Shown: positions 13,258 through 25,436, numbered from the stretch's first letter. The stretch: DNA of 64,000 nucleotides from Distichodus sexfasciatus (GCA_032718565.1 JAVGVS010000008.1:1012501-1076500); one strand, 5' to 3'. Notes: generated from the letters alone by a model not told the origin. Made by a program: numbers and translations.

Positions 13258-13455
13258 GACAACTCTTGGTTGTTCAGGAGGTTAGATGCTCATCTCTGAT
13301 CCAGAGGCTGTGAGTTCCCAGCCTTTCCTCCAGCAGTACCAAGCATTGTCCCCTGACAAGACCCTTAACCCTTAAGTTGCTCTCAGGGAAACTGTCCCTG
13401 AAATTAGGAAATTGAAGTAGCTCTGGAGAAGAGTGTCTGCTGAGCGCCATAAGTA
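13258..13455 (+). repeat. tRNA-derived SINE (family 3)
   Basis: A tRNA-like head (ggttagatgctcatctctga, B-box-like region near gtgagttcccagcc) is followed by a conserved tail containing agctctggagaagagtgtct. A reverse copy is at 37637-37845 and a truncated one near 41801. The remainder of this large dgat1 intron (11925-14845) holds a degenerate family-1 SINE at about 13968-14150 and pyrimidine-rich sequence at 14690-14830. Confidence 0.65.
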
Positions 13456-15015
13456 AACGAAAAAGTTGAGTATGAGTAGTCTATTACGCAGACCAACCAC
13501 CATAGCGTAGGAGTATGTCTGGGTCGGTTCATAGTCATCCAGGACATGGTCATCTTGAGAGCTTGAACTGAAGGCAGCTGGGCTCCTTTTGTAAATTCTT
13601 TAAGACGTTTCATTCTTAAACTTCTGAGGAACCTTAACACTCTGCTCTAACCCTCCATTTTGGTGAGGTGTCCCGAATTAGAGAGGGTGTCGCACCGTCT
13701 CGATAGGCCTGAGAACGAAGGGATTCAGTTGCTGACTTTGTATTCGGAAGAGTTTTGTAAACCAGAATCACAAAGGAACATGGCTACAGGTGTGGGGGTG
13801 ATAAATGTTGTATATCTTCATAAACATGCTCACAAATTCCACCGAATATCTTAGTTCAGTTTAAGTGCAACGGTAAATGAACTTGAATCATTCTAAAACA
13901 CATTTCAGTAAAGCGCTAGTTCTGATACTTACGATTTGTCAGTGACAGTGTAGTATTATGTGTTGTTTATTCATTCATTCATCAACGGAAGCGCTAATTC
14001 CAGTCTGCGCCCACAGGACGGCTCACCCTGGAACTACAGGCACGAGGCAGGCACCAACCTGACACGAACACAGAAAGACCCCATAGACGACCCGGCGATT
14101 GGTAATTTCGACCTGCTCAAGGGGAGGCTTATTGTGCTAACCACTCGCGCCTATAAAAGTCGCTTTTTGAAACTTACTTTACTTGAAAAGTAATGAGCAG
14201 CAGATTTTCTACGTTTTGCCTAAGCACGACGTGGTGCCCCATCTTCAGCAAAGATTACAACCCCTACCTTGTGTCTCTGTTTGAAGGGCCACTTCCAAAG
14301 CAAGGGCACTCCAAATCTAGGGGAAGAGCTAAGTAAGGCAATTAGGCTCATCAACTCCTGAGGCCCAGCTAGAACAACCGAATCTAGAACAGAGCCGGCT
14401 TGACTTGAGAACTTGTTGCCAGGTAGGACCAATTAGAGAAGAATTGCAGATTTTGAAGGGTTTTTTTTTTTTGGATGGGGTTGTTCTGGCGTTGGAATGT
14501 GGTTCAGATCGCGTGGCTCACAGCGTTGAAAATGAATACAGAGCTTCCACCGCAGCTTCGCGCTGCCATTTGTTGTTGTTCTGCTGATGGCCAGCTGGAT
14601 TCCTCTTTTCAAAAGTCGGCGTCCATTTTCACTTGACGCTTCTTGGCAGTGAACGCCTGGTCATAATTATCATTATATTTAGTTCTTATTTCTCCCTCAC
14701 TTCTTCTCTCCTTCAATCTTTCTTTTTTCAATTTCCTGCTTTATTTATCTTTCATCACCCTACTTTCATCTTTTCTTCCTTTCTTTTCTTCTTGCTTCTC
14801 ATCTCTTCTTCCTTCTTTCCTTTCTTTCTTTTGTGTTTTCTCCAGTATCTTGGTCAGCGTGCCATATTTCTGAGGATACCCAGACTGTGGGTATTCATGG
14901 GCATGATGGCTCAGGTAAGACTCATAACTCATCGTCCTTTATTACCATTATTAAAAAATTATGCTGCCACCAGCTTAGTTTTTACTCGTTCAAAATGACA
15001 TTGTGTTCATAACAG

Positions 15016-15155
15016 CTCCCACTGGCGGTTCGTAATGTATATCTCAGGGGCACTACGGAACGCAGCCGTGGCTTTCACTCATTATCGGGCAGCCGATCGC
15101 CGTCCTCATGTACGTCCATGACTACTACGTCATCAACCACTTAGAGGCAGCCTGA
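15016..15155 (+). other. dgat1: dgat1 terminal exon with internal deletions
   Basis: Encodes LIIGQPIAVLMYVHDYYV and stops at 15153-15155 (TGA). Upstream of that the conserved PLAWFVGRF and GNYGNAAVW segments are scattered over frames; for example the W codon after PLA and the W after AAV are each reduced to a single G. The exon length of 140 nt does not fit the expected phase. Spliced from the frame left by exon 11839, TAA at 15033-15035 ends translation. Confidence 0.65.
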
Positions 15156-16212
15156 GAACCCTGAATCCTGTAAACGACAAACCGTCCAGCTCCGACAGAC
15201 TTCCGTCAACAAAACTATCTCAGACCCTGACATCAGTCTTCATGTGTAGAAAATATTACGCTGCTGAACTTCCCTAACTGGATTAGCAAAGAAACATGAA
15301 TTCGCGGCTCTTTGAGACGCGTTGAATTCACTGCTGGCTGATGTGCTGTACATTTTTATGGGGGTTTTTTACGCTTTTTTAAATTCTTGTGGGACTTTAG
15401 GGGTTAATACTGCTTCTTTAAAGGGTATGTTTAGGCTGTACGATGCCAAACTTGTAAAGGGACAGAGTGAGGGAACCCAAATTGCCTTTGCTGAGATTCT
15501 GTCATTTATATTACATGAAAGGATTTTAAAAAATTCACTGTTCATGTTTAATGGAGTGGAGTATTGTTGTTTGTTTATCAGTCTAATCTGCCCCACTTTG
15601 AGCTGGCTCGGGTGTGTTTTGGGAGCGCAGGCTCCTCGTTGTGCCAACTTAAAGTCGGGCAGTGCCACCTTGTGGCTTCTCAGGAGACATGTAAAAGCCT
15701 GTGAATGAAAACTCTTAGTCCATGTAATTATTCCTTTATGTGAAGGCATTCATCAAACATAATTATATTCAACAGAATACCGACTGCGCCGCAATTCGAC
15801 TGGGCGGCTTTTCGCAGACGGGTCCTTTCACAGCCATTTGTTTCCCGGATGATGAGTGCCAGGATCCTCCAATCAGTGCAAGTTTCAGGACAAATGGCTT
15901 TAGAGATAAGTTCTATAATGAAGCTGCTGCTGCTGCTGCTGCTGTCCATGCTGTATTATAAGCCCACTTTGGGCAGCGCCGTGACGCAGATGCGCCTTAA
16001 GGCTCGCCGCTATCTTAAAGGCCGATGGAGTGTTACAGCCTGATGGTGTGTTTAGAATACACTGCCACAGCCACGGCCTGGAAGAAGGATTACAGTACAC
16101 AGAATCAATGCCATTGATGTAGAGATGCAGTTTATCTATTTAACCAGTAGGACCAGGCTCTACATCAACTTTAGTGTACGTGCTAAAGTTTTGCAACTTA
16201 GGCTATTGCCTG

Positions 16213-16550
16213 CCAACATATGAAAGTGGGAGTTAAAATAGGACTGTGTGTGTCCTATTTATGGGCGGGGGTATTTATGGCATTGTGGGGACCTTTTTGT
16301 CCCCTAAAATAACTTTTACTCTGCTTTTGGGGCTTTATGGGGACATTTGAGAGGTCCTCATGAAGAAAAATGACTATAGAAAATGTGCTTGTTTTATTTG
16401 AGAAACTAAAAAAGGGAAAAGCTTTTGGTTAGGGTTAGGTGTAGGTGTAAAATAATTTACATCTAGTCATTATGAGAGTCTATGGAAGGACCTCACAAAG
16501 ATAGTAATGCAGACTGTGTGTGTTAGGGTTTGTACAGCCCTAACAAATGC
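16213..16550. repeat. Dispersed repeat, copy 1 (tgtggggacc family)
   Basis: Shares an ordered set of blocks with 45203-45525: tgtggggaccttttt, tgtcccctaaaat, tttgagaggtcc, tggttagggttagg and cacaaagatag. The origin is unknown. Confidence 0.6.
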
Positions 16551-16900
16551 CAAATGTAAAGATTTTGACAAGGGTCAGATTGTGATGGCCAGACATCTGG
16601 GTGAGAGCATCTCCAGGACTCTAGGTCTTGTCTACAGTTCCTAAGCAGAAGTGGTTAGTACCAGCCAAATGTGGTCAAAAAGAACAAACAGTGAGGTCGG
16701 TACAGGGTCATGGCCTATGACTTATTAATATAAATGGACAGGAAGCTAACGTGTCTGGTGATCCTGCAGCAGGCCCAAGCGGCTGCGTGTTCCATATGGG
16801 GGCTGTATGAGCCTCGTCCACTACAGAAAGCAACTACTATGGGATCATGTGGACGCCTGAGTTCGTGTGCATCATGTAATTGGGAAGTAGTGTTGACAGC

Positions 16901-17211
16901 TAGTGTTGGGGAAGCTACTTTTAATGCTAAAAGCTACAACCTATTTAGATGAATATGTTGCTACAACTAATGCTAAAGTTTTAAGCTACAAAATAGCTAC
17001 ATCGACGCTGAGCTGATATCCATCACCAACTCTGCTACTATAGTAGTTATCTATGTAGTGTGGCTAACGGATATATTAATACAGTCGCTTAGCTGTGGTA
17101 AACTGGCTGCTGGTAGTGACTTAGTAGTAGTAGTTTGTAGTAGTTAGTAGTTAATCATAAGTAGCATGTAGCTTAAAAAGCTAACATTTAAAAGTGACTC
17201 CCCCAACACTG
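16901..17211. mobile_element. Small inverted-repeat MITE (hAT-type)
   Basis: The left end tagtgttggggaagctactt and the right end aagtgactcccccaacactg form imperfect terminal inverted repeats around 311 bp of agctac-rich sequence. No reading frame and no clear target duplication were found. A truncated relative may begin near 41260 (ttggggaagctacattt). Confidence 0.6.
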
Positions 17212-17968
17212 TTTTTATGTTGTGACTGATCAGTGTCTCAACTCTTCAAGCATGAATGACAGTGTTAGTGTGCGGAAAAAGTCTGTTAACATTGTAAAGC
17301 CTTTGTCTTAGCAACAGACGTCACTTCAAACTTTTATAGTCTTTTCCCAAAGCCTTCCTCCAAACATCCTGGTACTATAAGTTTTATCTCTTCCTGTTCA
17401 GGCCTGAGTGTGTTATTCAGTTCAACATAGTCACCCTGCCTGCAATAAGTGTTTTAAATCTCGGTGGTAAAATCCGAGGAATTGTAAGAATCTGAATCAT
17501 TCAGTCTTTAACTAGGACCTGTGGCACACGTGATGTCTTAAATTGGTGTGAATGGAAGCCAAATCTTTGAGGTCAAGTGATCACAATTGGTGATGGGTCC
17601 AAACCACAACTTATATTTGGTCCAGAAAACTAGAGATTTTAAGTTGGTCAACAGTGTAACGCAAAGATCTTTTTATTGTTGTTCTTTTAATAGAGCAGGG
17701 TTTCCCTCCTGCCAGAGATTTCCCTTTAATCACACTGTTCTGATGAAAAGCAGAAGGCAGGGCTATTGTCTGTGGCTAAGGAGACTCAAAGAGAAGAAGT
17801 ACTTTTCCGTTATGAACCAGATGCCAGGAGGTTGGCCAAGTATCACACTGCCGTCTCTCAACATGAGGAGGACATTTTTGGGGGTGAGGGAGCAGTGAGG
17901 TTCTATCCCCTCTGTCACAGGATAACTGATTAAGATTTAAATGCACTTAGTAATACTCCACTAATATA

Positions 17969-18538
17969 TACAGTACTGTGCAAAAGTTTTAGGCAGGTGT
18001 GAAAAAATGCTGTAAACAAAGAATGCTTTCAGAAATATAAATAATGATTGTTTATTTTCATCAATTTACAAAATGCAAAGTGAGCGAACAAAAGAAAAAT
18101 CTAAATCAAATCAATATTTGGTGTTACTACCTTTTGCCTTCAAACCAGCATCAATTCTTATAGGTACACTTGCACAAAGTCAGGGATTTTCTAGGATTAT
18201 AGTCATTATATTATTTTGTAGTCATTATATTATTTTGTAGGATTATAGGATTATAGATCTGTGGTTAGTTCTCCAAGATGTTTGGAACAACCTACCAGCC
18301 GAGTTCCTTCAAAAACTGTGTGCAAGTGTACCTAGAAGAATTGATGCTGTTTTGAAGGCAAAGGGTGGTCACACTAAATATTAGTTTGATTTAGATTTCT
18401 CTTTTGTTCATTCACTGCATTTTGTTGAACGATGAAAATAAATGATTAACACTTCCATTTCACTTCCATTTTTGAAAGCATTCTTTGTTTACAGCATTTT
18501 TTCTCACCTGCCTAAAACCTTTGCACAGTACTGTATAT
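17969..18538. mobile_element. Deleted Tc1-like element, second family, copy 2
   Basis: Nearly the same as 10649-11191 along its whole length, with the same inverted-repeat ends and transposase C-terminal relict. It differs by small indels and by a short direct duplication around tagtcattatattattttg. Confidence 0.8.
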
Positions 18539-20121
18539 ATTAGTATAGCTTTGCAATGTTTTTGGCAGTACTGTGCTTTTTTTACTGGTAGTGTGATGTC
18601 GGACAGGTTTCCTATAAACTGCTATAAAACTGTTTTGCCAAGATGATTTAACTTGTTGGCTTCCAAAACCCAGCCTAAACAGGCATTAATTAACCAACTT
18701 AAGCATCATAAGACACCACTTCTCCTAAATTGTTATCTTAAATTACATTAAAGCACTTACTTGTGCACTCACGTACATACTTACAAAATACAATACATAT
18801 AGATAATACTGTAAGTACCATAACCGAGCAATAAAAACATGCATTCACCAGATGATAGCCAGTCTCCATTGGTTTGTATTTTACTCGCTGCAGAGGAACT
18901 CATCAGATGCTTTCATTAGACTTTTGTTTAAACACTGACCTGGAGGAGAGAATAATAGTCTTTTCCCGCATAATGTTTAAGTCCCCAGTTTCCACTAATC
19001 TGAAGGTTTTGTGTGTTTACATGACAATGTACTAAGACTACTTTTAAATCCACGAGTCGTGAGATGACCTGCTGTTTTTTGATGGGCTATATGTGTCTGC
19101 ATTGATTTTACTGTAGAGATCTATCAGGAAAGTCTGTTCTTCGTCGCGGTCACAGTGTTTAGTTTAGCCGGAGAACTTTAGGTTTGATCCTCTCCTTCCT
19201 TCTGGAAAATGATTTCAAAGTGAAGCCCAGTGACTGCATGTTTGGTGTGAAAGCTCACTCAGACATGTCTAAATCTGTGCTGGCATACTTGTCAAACTGT
19301 GGTGCTGAAGTCACATGCTGACTCAAGAGGGATGGTAATGGTGGATTTTTCTCAAGAACTCATACGGCTTCTAAAGAAACCATAACTGCTTTCTCAATTT
19401 TGTGATTTTTCTGTAACATTAAAAATATATTTGAATATTTAGGATTAAAAACATACGTAGGTTGTCCTTTCAAAAGTCAATGTCAGTGTTTTTCAAACCT
19501 CTACAACTGTGCTTCCAAAGAGTTCAGAACTAAAACTAACGTCTTTGGCATTAAGCATCTAAAATGGGGTAATGATTGCAAATCTATGGAAATGTGTCAG
19601 ATTTTATACAAACAAATATTGCATTGGAAATCCCTCAGTGGTTGTGTTTGTTTCTTCCATCAGTAAACAAATGATGCAATGGCACGCCACAATATGACGC
19701 AAGGCCAGTACGTATATAGAATAAGAAACCAAAATGTAATTGGATACTTCTAATATACTTTTAATTGTTTTTTAATCTAATGCATATTTCTAATGCACCA
19801 GTGTTATGTCAAATTACAGCTAAATCTGAGATCTGTTGCATGCGTTTCTGGAAGTGGAGTCTGAGCAGATGAAGACAGATGAACTTCCTGACAGGATATG
19901 TGGAAAACATTCTGAGCCACTCACCAGGACTAATGTATCCTGTGTTTTTGGTCCAGAACCATGTGCTTCTAAAGCATCAAATGACTGCGTTTTTGCCTTG
20001 TTGTATATCATATAGGACAGAGTTTAAATGTTGCTTAGTCCACCTATCAAACACCATTCTAGAATCTAAGCTGGTATACTTTATAATCTTTGCAAGGCAG
20101 TATGCCGATATATTGTTAAAT

Positions 20122-20375
20122 GTTGGTTGCGTAACGGTAGGATGTTCGCCCCATGATCAGAAGGTCGCAGGTTTGAATCCAGGGCTGATAAAGTAACCAC
20201 TGAGGTTCTCATGAGCAAGGTACCGTCACCAAGCACTGCTCTCCGGGCGCTTGTTAGCTGCCCACTGCTCCTTCACGGATGGGTCAAAGGCAGAGCGCAC
20301 ATTTCGTTGTGGTGTACTGTGTGCTGTGCTGTGTTCATAATGACAAATACTGTAATCACTCACTTTCACTTATAT
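20122..20375 (+). repeat. tRNA-derived SINE (family 2)
   Basis: Forward copy, so the tRNA-like head reads directly: A-box-like region in ttgcgtaacggtaggatgtt and B-box-like region in aggtttgaatccagg. The body blocks seen in the other copies follow. Confidence 0.75.
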
Positions 20376-21239
20376 TTTCAGTCCTGTAACATTTTCTGTG
20401 ACTTGTTGAGTCTCCCAGATGTAAAAATGACACTAGCACAGGGTCAGAAAAGCCATTTGAAATTACCATCATGTGGACATTACTTGTAAAATGTTACACA
20501 CAGGACAAAAATCACAGAGCATCCAATGAATGTTCTTTGGACATGATAAGCACTTTATTTCATGGACAGCTTGTAGCATTCACAGTGCACAAAACCTGCT
20601 TGTTAGCACTTCAGATACAACAATGTCAGTTTTGTATAGTCATTTTATGTATTATTTTGAGACCAATGTTTTTATTGTTTTATTGTTTTGTTATTCACTA
20701 AAAATGAAAGTAATGTAATTTTACTTCATTCATAAACAGTTGTAGCTTAATCAACCCTAATTTTGTCAATTTCTTTTCTTTTGGGAACGTAGTGAAACAG
20801 TGATGTTACCACATACAGACTTAAATTTTACTTCCAGTGCAAAATCACAGTCCTTAACTTTGCACAACACAGCCAAGCATAGTCCAGCCTGGTCCTAAAG
20901 GAATTTGGAGTTTGAGAATAGACCAAACAGATCATAATATCAGACAAGCAAATGAAAGGTTTAGTGTGTCATTATTTTGGTACATTTACTCTTTACAGTT
21001 TCTCTTGTACAATTTCTACTGGAAGCATTTCCTTTGTAAACAATCTTTACTTTTACCTAAGTTTGGATTTTGAATACTATACTGTGCCACTGGACGCAGT
21101 GCTAAAAAGCCAAAAAAAATAAATGTATTTTGGTCTTCATTATAAGTGGTCAGAGTTGTTTAGCACTTCCTGCAAATGATGGATTTAGGAGGGAGGGCTT
21201 GAGGGAAATTAGAGAGACTGCATTGTGTCTGCACACCAA

Positions 21240-21514
21240 GCAGCAGACTGAAGAGTGAAGGGAGAGAGAAACGGATGTAGAGATTTCCTCTGGTCAGTCA
21301 ACATGGAGAGGAGTATCAGTGGCAATTAAACGGCCATAATAAGCAGTAGAGTAACTATGCAGAGCATGCATGCTACAAGTGGGTGGGTCGGAGCAGTGAT
21401 GGAATGGAAGGAGAGTTGAACGTACCAGAGAAGAGGCCTCAGTTGGTTTTTCAACTGGATGAAGATTTTTGTCAGATCCATTGGGTTCAACAACTAGTCT
21501 TCTAAATGCACAGG
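21240..21514 (+). other. Possible 5' non-coding exon of gpr20
   Basis: Speculative. A purine-rich stretch ends in a good donor (cacag|gtaggtg at 21515) upstream of the strong acceptor at 23090. gpr20 needs at least one upstream exon because its coding exon starts at an acceptor. Nothing in the sequence proves this particular one. Confidence 0.2.
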
Positions 21515-23113
21515 TAGGTGAATACACAATGTTCATCTGCTCAGAAGGGGCAGTAGATTCAAATAATATGGATTTTCAGTTTGCTTAGGCACTTTTTTAA
21601 ATACAGATTTTCCATCACCCTTTTTGTTTATTGTGACTGCCATTTTTTTTAAAAAGCAGTTATCTGAGGAAGTTGTGCGTGGATTATGTTTACTTCTCAA
21701 TACATATTACTCATAAAATGTAACTTTATTTTAGCATGAATATTCAGCAAAGGTGTTCTTTATTTGGGTACTCTTACGGTAGAAGCATAAAGTCACAGCA
21801 TCAATGCGTGCCATCATATTTTAAGCCGAGGCTTCCTGTCTTCATCAAAGCAGGGATAAAGTCACACAGGGAGTTATTTATTTTTCTGTTTTCTTCAGAG
21901 CTTGACCCCTCAGGAGTTTCTCAGAAGATGGGTAAAGACGTCTGGGTAAAAACACAATCAGCTGAATGCGAGTTTGAAAGAACAGCCAATATAAGGGTCA
22001 CAACCTTTCAAGCAGACCTGATCAGTCTTACACTTTCCAGAAGACTTCTCTGTTTTTCATTTGTGAAAGTGTTTGTGAGGGAGTTTGTGTCTGATGGCAA
22101 AATCTAAGATCCTTTAGTGCTGCTAAATGTTCAGGTAGAACTTTAATTTTGTCATGGTGCCCGTTTTCCATGTCTAAGCCTTGTTGGTTTCTGTCAAGTA
22201 AATAAACTGTGGGATCTTTGTGTCCTTTTAATTAAATTGCCCATGAATAAGAAGCCAATATAAATAATAAACACAGATTGAGACACTAAGAAACTCATGA
22301 CTTTAGGCGATGTGGTATATTTTTACTTGTGTAACTGTGGGATGGAAACTTTTTCTCGTGAGTCCAAGTCCTCTAAATAAACATTTTTATATCCACACAG
22401 TGCACCAATTTGAACTGATGAATCATGTTTTTCCATTGTTTTGATTCAGATGATAGCTGCATGAAATTGCTGCTGCATTGGATTGAAAGCATTGGAAATG
22501 ACATTGACACACAGTATGTCTAATATGCTATCATCATATTCACTAAACAGCATGAATTTTGATATAAGGTGAAAATTTGAAAACAAATCATTTTAATGTT
22601 TTAATGTTGAATCTGTGTTGTATTTTTCTTTAAAATCTAAATCGCATCAACAATTCATATGAAATAAGTCATGTACAACTGACAGTGTAATTGATTGTCA
22701 TTATATACATTTTACACAATTTGCTTTGGATTTGAATTGACTTCTCTCCAATGACTAATGAAGGCTGATTTATTTTATGGAGCACATTAAAAATAATGTC
22801 ACATATCACTTACTGATAAATTATGACTTAAAATATTACACTGAAATGACTTTACAACAGGATTACAACTGGGTTTCTCTCTGCTCATGAACAATGACTG
22901 GCTATGTAGCAAAATATACCTGCTGTAGTTCACTATTATTTTTGAAAACAAAAAAAGTATTTAGTTATCAGCTGGGTTTCTTTATGCTTTTGTACCATGA
23001 CATGCTTTGTCTCAAAATATACAGAATATACACAGGTTAGCTATAAGTAGCAATAACTTAAGTAAATGACAAATTGCTCTCTCTGTTTCAGGCACAGAAT
23101 CAGTCCCAGAACC

Positions 23114-24166
23114 ATGGAGATGTTCAAAACCGAGGTGTCACTGAACATCACGCCAACTCCACAAGTCATCGCTAATGTCTCTCCACCATACCGTGAGCCC
23201 TACCTGCACAGGCTGGCACACCTGGATGAGGGACTCTACAATGACTTCTACAGCCTGTGGATCGCTTTAGTGGTCATTAACACACTCATCTTCATGGTGG
23301 GAATGGCTCTCAATAGCCTGGCCTTGTATGTCTTCTGTTTCCGCACAAAACCGAAAACCACGTCTGTGATTTACACCATCAACCTGGCAGTGACTGATCT
23401 CCTGGTTAATCTGTCTCTCCCCACCCGCATTATTCTCTATTACAGTGGGGGCAGATGCCTCAACTGCTCCTATGTCCACATCTTCAGCTACTTTGTCAAC
23501 ATGTACTGTAGCATCCTTTTCCTTACTAGCATCTGTGTGGACCGTTACTTGGCAATTGTGCAGGTGGAAGCCTCGAGAAAGTGGCGTAGTCCCAATGTGG
23601 CGAAGGCGGTGTGTGTCTGCATCTGGCTCTTCGCCATCGTGGTCACATACTCCTTCCTCACCACGGCCTTTAAGCACTCAGCTTGTTGCGTGTCCAAGCT
23701 TTTTGCCCTGACAGTGTTCGAGTTCTTCGTGCCCTTAGTGATCATCGTGGTGTTCACGGTCCGGATCATGTGTGCACTGTCCAGCCCGAGCCTGATGCAG
23801 CAGAGCAGGGAGAGACGGATGAAAGCAGTGCAGCTTCTCACAACCGTGCTGGTCATTTTCACCATCTGTTTCACCCCTTTCCACATTCGTCAAGTCCTGG
23901 TGTACTTCCACCCAGATTTGCCTCATCACGTTATCGTCTACCACATCACTGTCACTCTCAGCAGCCTTAACAGCTGTCTGGACCCGGTGGTCTACTGTTT
24001 TGTCACCACCAACTTCCAGTCGACCATGAAGAGGTTCTTTCAGAAAGCAGAAGCCGAACAGACCAGCGGGGAAATTATTAGCATGCAGAAAAGCTCCAAA
24101 GGCTCAGACAGTGTTTATGCCATTGCTAATAACATGATAATGATGAACATGAATTCTGCTCAATAG
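23114..24166 (+). CDS. gpr20: gpr20, G protein-coupled receptor 20
   Basis: Single coding exon, 350 aa. Orphan class A receptor; the mammalian protein is reported to signal constitutively through Gi at the plasma membrane. Seen: N-glycosylation sites at N11 and N21; seven hydrophobic helices; N67 (TM1) and D95 (TM2); DRY at 143-145; extracellular cysteines C115/C118 and C191/C192; CFTPFH (252-257) in TM6; DPVVY (290-294) in TM7. Blocks such as KTTSVIYTINLAVTDLL and SLNSCLDPVVYCFVT identify GPR20 specifically. An in-frame ATG at 23066 lies before a strong acceptor (tctgtttcag, ending 23091), so it is intronic. The ATG at 23114 in accATGG context is chosen. The length is close to human GPR20 (358 aa). 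Confidence 0.95.
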   Translation: MEMFKTEVSLNITPTPQVIANVSPPYREPYLHRLAHLDEGLYNDFYSLWIALVVINTLIFMVGMALNSLALYVFCFRTKPKTTSVIYTINLAVTDLLVNLSLPTRIILYYSGGRCLNCSYVHIFSYFVNMYCSILFLTSICVDRYLAIVQVEASRKWRSPNVAKAVCVCIWLFAIVVTYSFLTTAFKHSACCVSKLFALTVFEFFVPLVIIVVFTVRIMCALSSPSLMQQSRERRMKAVQLLTTVLVIFTICFTPFHIRQVLVYFHPDLPHHVIVYHITVTLSSLNSCLDPVVYCFVTTNFQSTMKRFFQKAEAEQTSGEIISMQKSSKGSDSVYAIANNMIMMNMNSAQ

Positions 24167-24428
24167 CTGGAGTCCACCAGTTTTTAAATCCACTGGATTT
24201 TTGGAGCTGTTCAGATTTTTGTGCTTTTTTGAATTGTTATAGTTTTATGGTAGATTTCCAGAGAAAACTGCTGACACAATTTAAAAAAGGTCTCTGGAGA
24301 ACTCAGTTCTTAACTTCACTTCTTAAGGACCACCAACAGCAGTTTTGGGGGATTGTATATTGTAAAAAAAATAGAGCTTTATTCACAAAACTTGTTGAAT
24401 TTCTATATAATTTTACTAAACATGAAGC

Positions 24429-24434
24429 AATAAA
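24429..24434 (+). terminator. Candidate polyadenylation signal of gpr20
   Basis: First AATAAA after the gpr20 stop codon, 263 bp downstream, which would give a short 3' UTR. Motif only; cleavage was not shown. Confidence 0.4.
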
Positions 24435-24652
24435 TTAACCTATCGATTTTATCTGGCTATTGTATTTGTCTGTGAACGTGGAAAACGTCAAATTACAAGT
24501 TTATGTGTCCAATTGATTAACATAAAACATTTTTAATTATTCTAGGCCTAAAATGTTATTTTATTTTTTCATATGAATGTTCACAGTGATATGATAAAGT
24601 GTGAGTGCATAATGCAACAGTTAATTCACTGTACGGACACGATTCCAAATTG

Positions 24653-25384
24653 TTCATTTGCAGAGGTGGAAAGTAACTAATTACATTTACTCACGTTACT
24701 GTAATTGAGTAGTTTTTGTGAGTAATTTGTAACTTTTTAAGTAGTTTTTGAAATAGGTAATTTTACTTTTACTCAAGTACATTTTGACCCAAGTATTTGA
24801 CTTCGCTACATTGGAAAAAAAACCCGTTACTGAGCAAAAAAAAATGAAATGCGGGAAAAAAAACAAACGCCGGCGTTTGGCCGGCATTCCCACTATTTTA
24901 ATGTAGCCTATCGTTGAGGTAGTTGAGTATACCTCTGGACAGGTTGTAAACATTATCCAGTTAATTTGTCAATTATATTTCCTATAAAAATGTTACACAG
25001 TGTTACTATGAAATCACTCGGTTGTCTTTAAAATGTGAGTGTCCCGGACACTTTGAGTTTGGTTATGCAGTTTATGCCACTTGTACTTGAAAATGTTTTA
25101 TGGGGTGGTCTGAACAAAGTTCGCACATTATACCGCCTAAAAGTTGATTAAAAACAAATAGTGCTGGATTGGATTTATGACTAATCCCTTTTTTTTTACA
25201 TCAAGTAATTGAAAGTAACTAAGTAACTTTTACTCAAAGTAAATTTTAGTAGTTTTTTTTTTTTAAAACTTTTACTCGAGTAGATTTTTAGACGGGTACT
25301 TTTACTTGAGTAGAATTTAAGCAAAGTAAAGATACTTTTACTTAATTACAGTTTTTCAGTACTTCTTCCACCTCTGTTTATTTG
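24653..25384. mobile_element. hAT MITE (716 bp) with 7/8 TSD
   Basis: The element runs 24661-25376. The left end CAGAGGTGGAAAGTAACT and right end AGTACTTCTTCCACCTCTG are inverted repeats, and internal sequence is also roughly palindromic (actcaagtac and similar motifs on both arms). Flanking 8-mers are ttcatttg and tttatttg. No coding capacity. It lies between gpr20 and slc45a4. Confidence 0.8.
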
Positions 25385-25436
25385 TAATATAGTCATATAC
25401 ATTATACTGTCGTTCGATTACAAGTTTCTCGTTTGC

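Larger units (their letters stand above)
489..15155 (+). pseudogene. dgat1: dgat1, diacylglycerol O-acyltransferase 1 (5' end outside window; frame-disrupted)
   Basis: ER-membrane MBOAT enzyme family that makes triacylglycerol from diacylglycerol and acyl-CoA. Exons seen: 489-529, 1120-1197, 3104-3156, 4282-4387, 6464-6592, 9021-9086, 9864-9967, 10066-10104, 10216-10257, 10355-10399, 10511-10623, 11585-11650, 11839-11924, 14846-14914, 15016-15155, all with AG/GT borders. Family signatures include SNARLFLENL, FAPTLCYELNFPRS, VPNHLIWLIFFYW, FGDREFYRDWWNSE, SAFFHE and LIIGQPIAVLMYVHDYY. The exons from 3104 to 11650 join in frame. Exon 1120-1197 is 8 nt shorter than the human counterpart, and exons 11839, 14846 and 15016 carry further indels. 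Spliced as annotated, the frame hits a stop in exon 4282 and, from the downstream intact part, another at 15033. The catalytic-His block is out of frame. The other genes here are intact, so relaxed selection on one dgat1 paralogue is favoured over general sequencing error. Exon 1 lies upstream of the window. Confidence 0.85.
15156..23091. other. Intergenic region dgat1-gpr20
   Basis: No convincing protein gene was found. Contents recognised: (GCT)n at about 15919-15942, a repeat block at about 16213-16550 related to 45203-45525, an inverted-repeat element at 16901-17211, a deleted Tc1-like element at 17969-18538 and a SINE at 20122-20375. The segment 18540-20100 and most of 20400-23080 are AT-rich, with nothing identified. 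Confidence 0.6.

Noticed and set aside
23066..23113. N-terminal extension of gpr20 from ATG 23066
   Set aside because: A strong pyrimidine tract and AG at 23090-23091 lie inside it, the extension does not resemble the receptor family, and ATG 23114 has better context.
23267..23886. Antisense frames across gpr20
   Set aside because: Shadows of the receptor coding sequence on the other strand.
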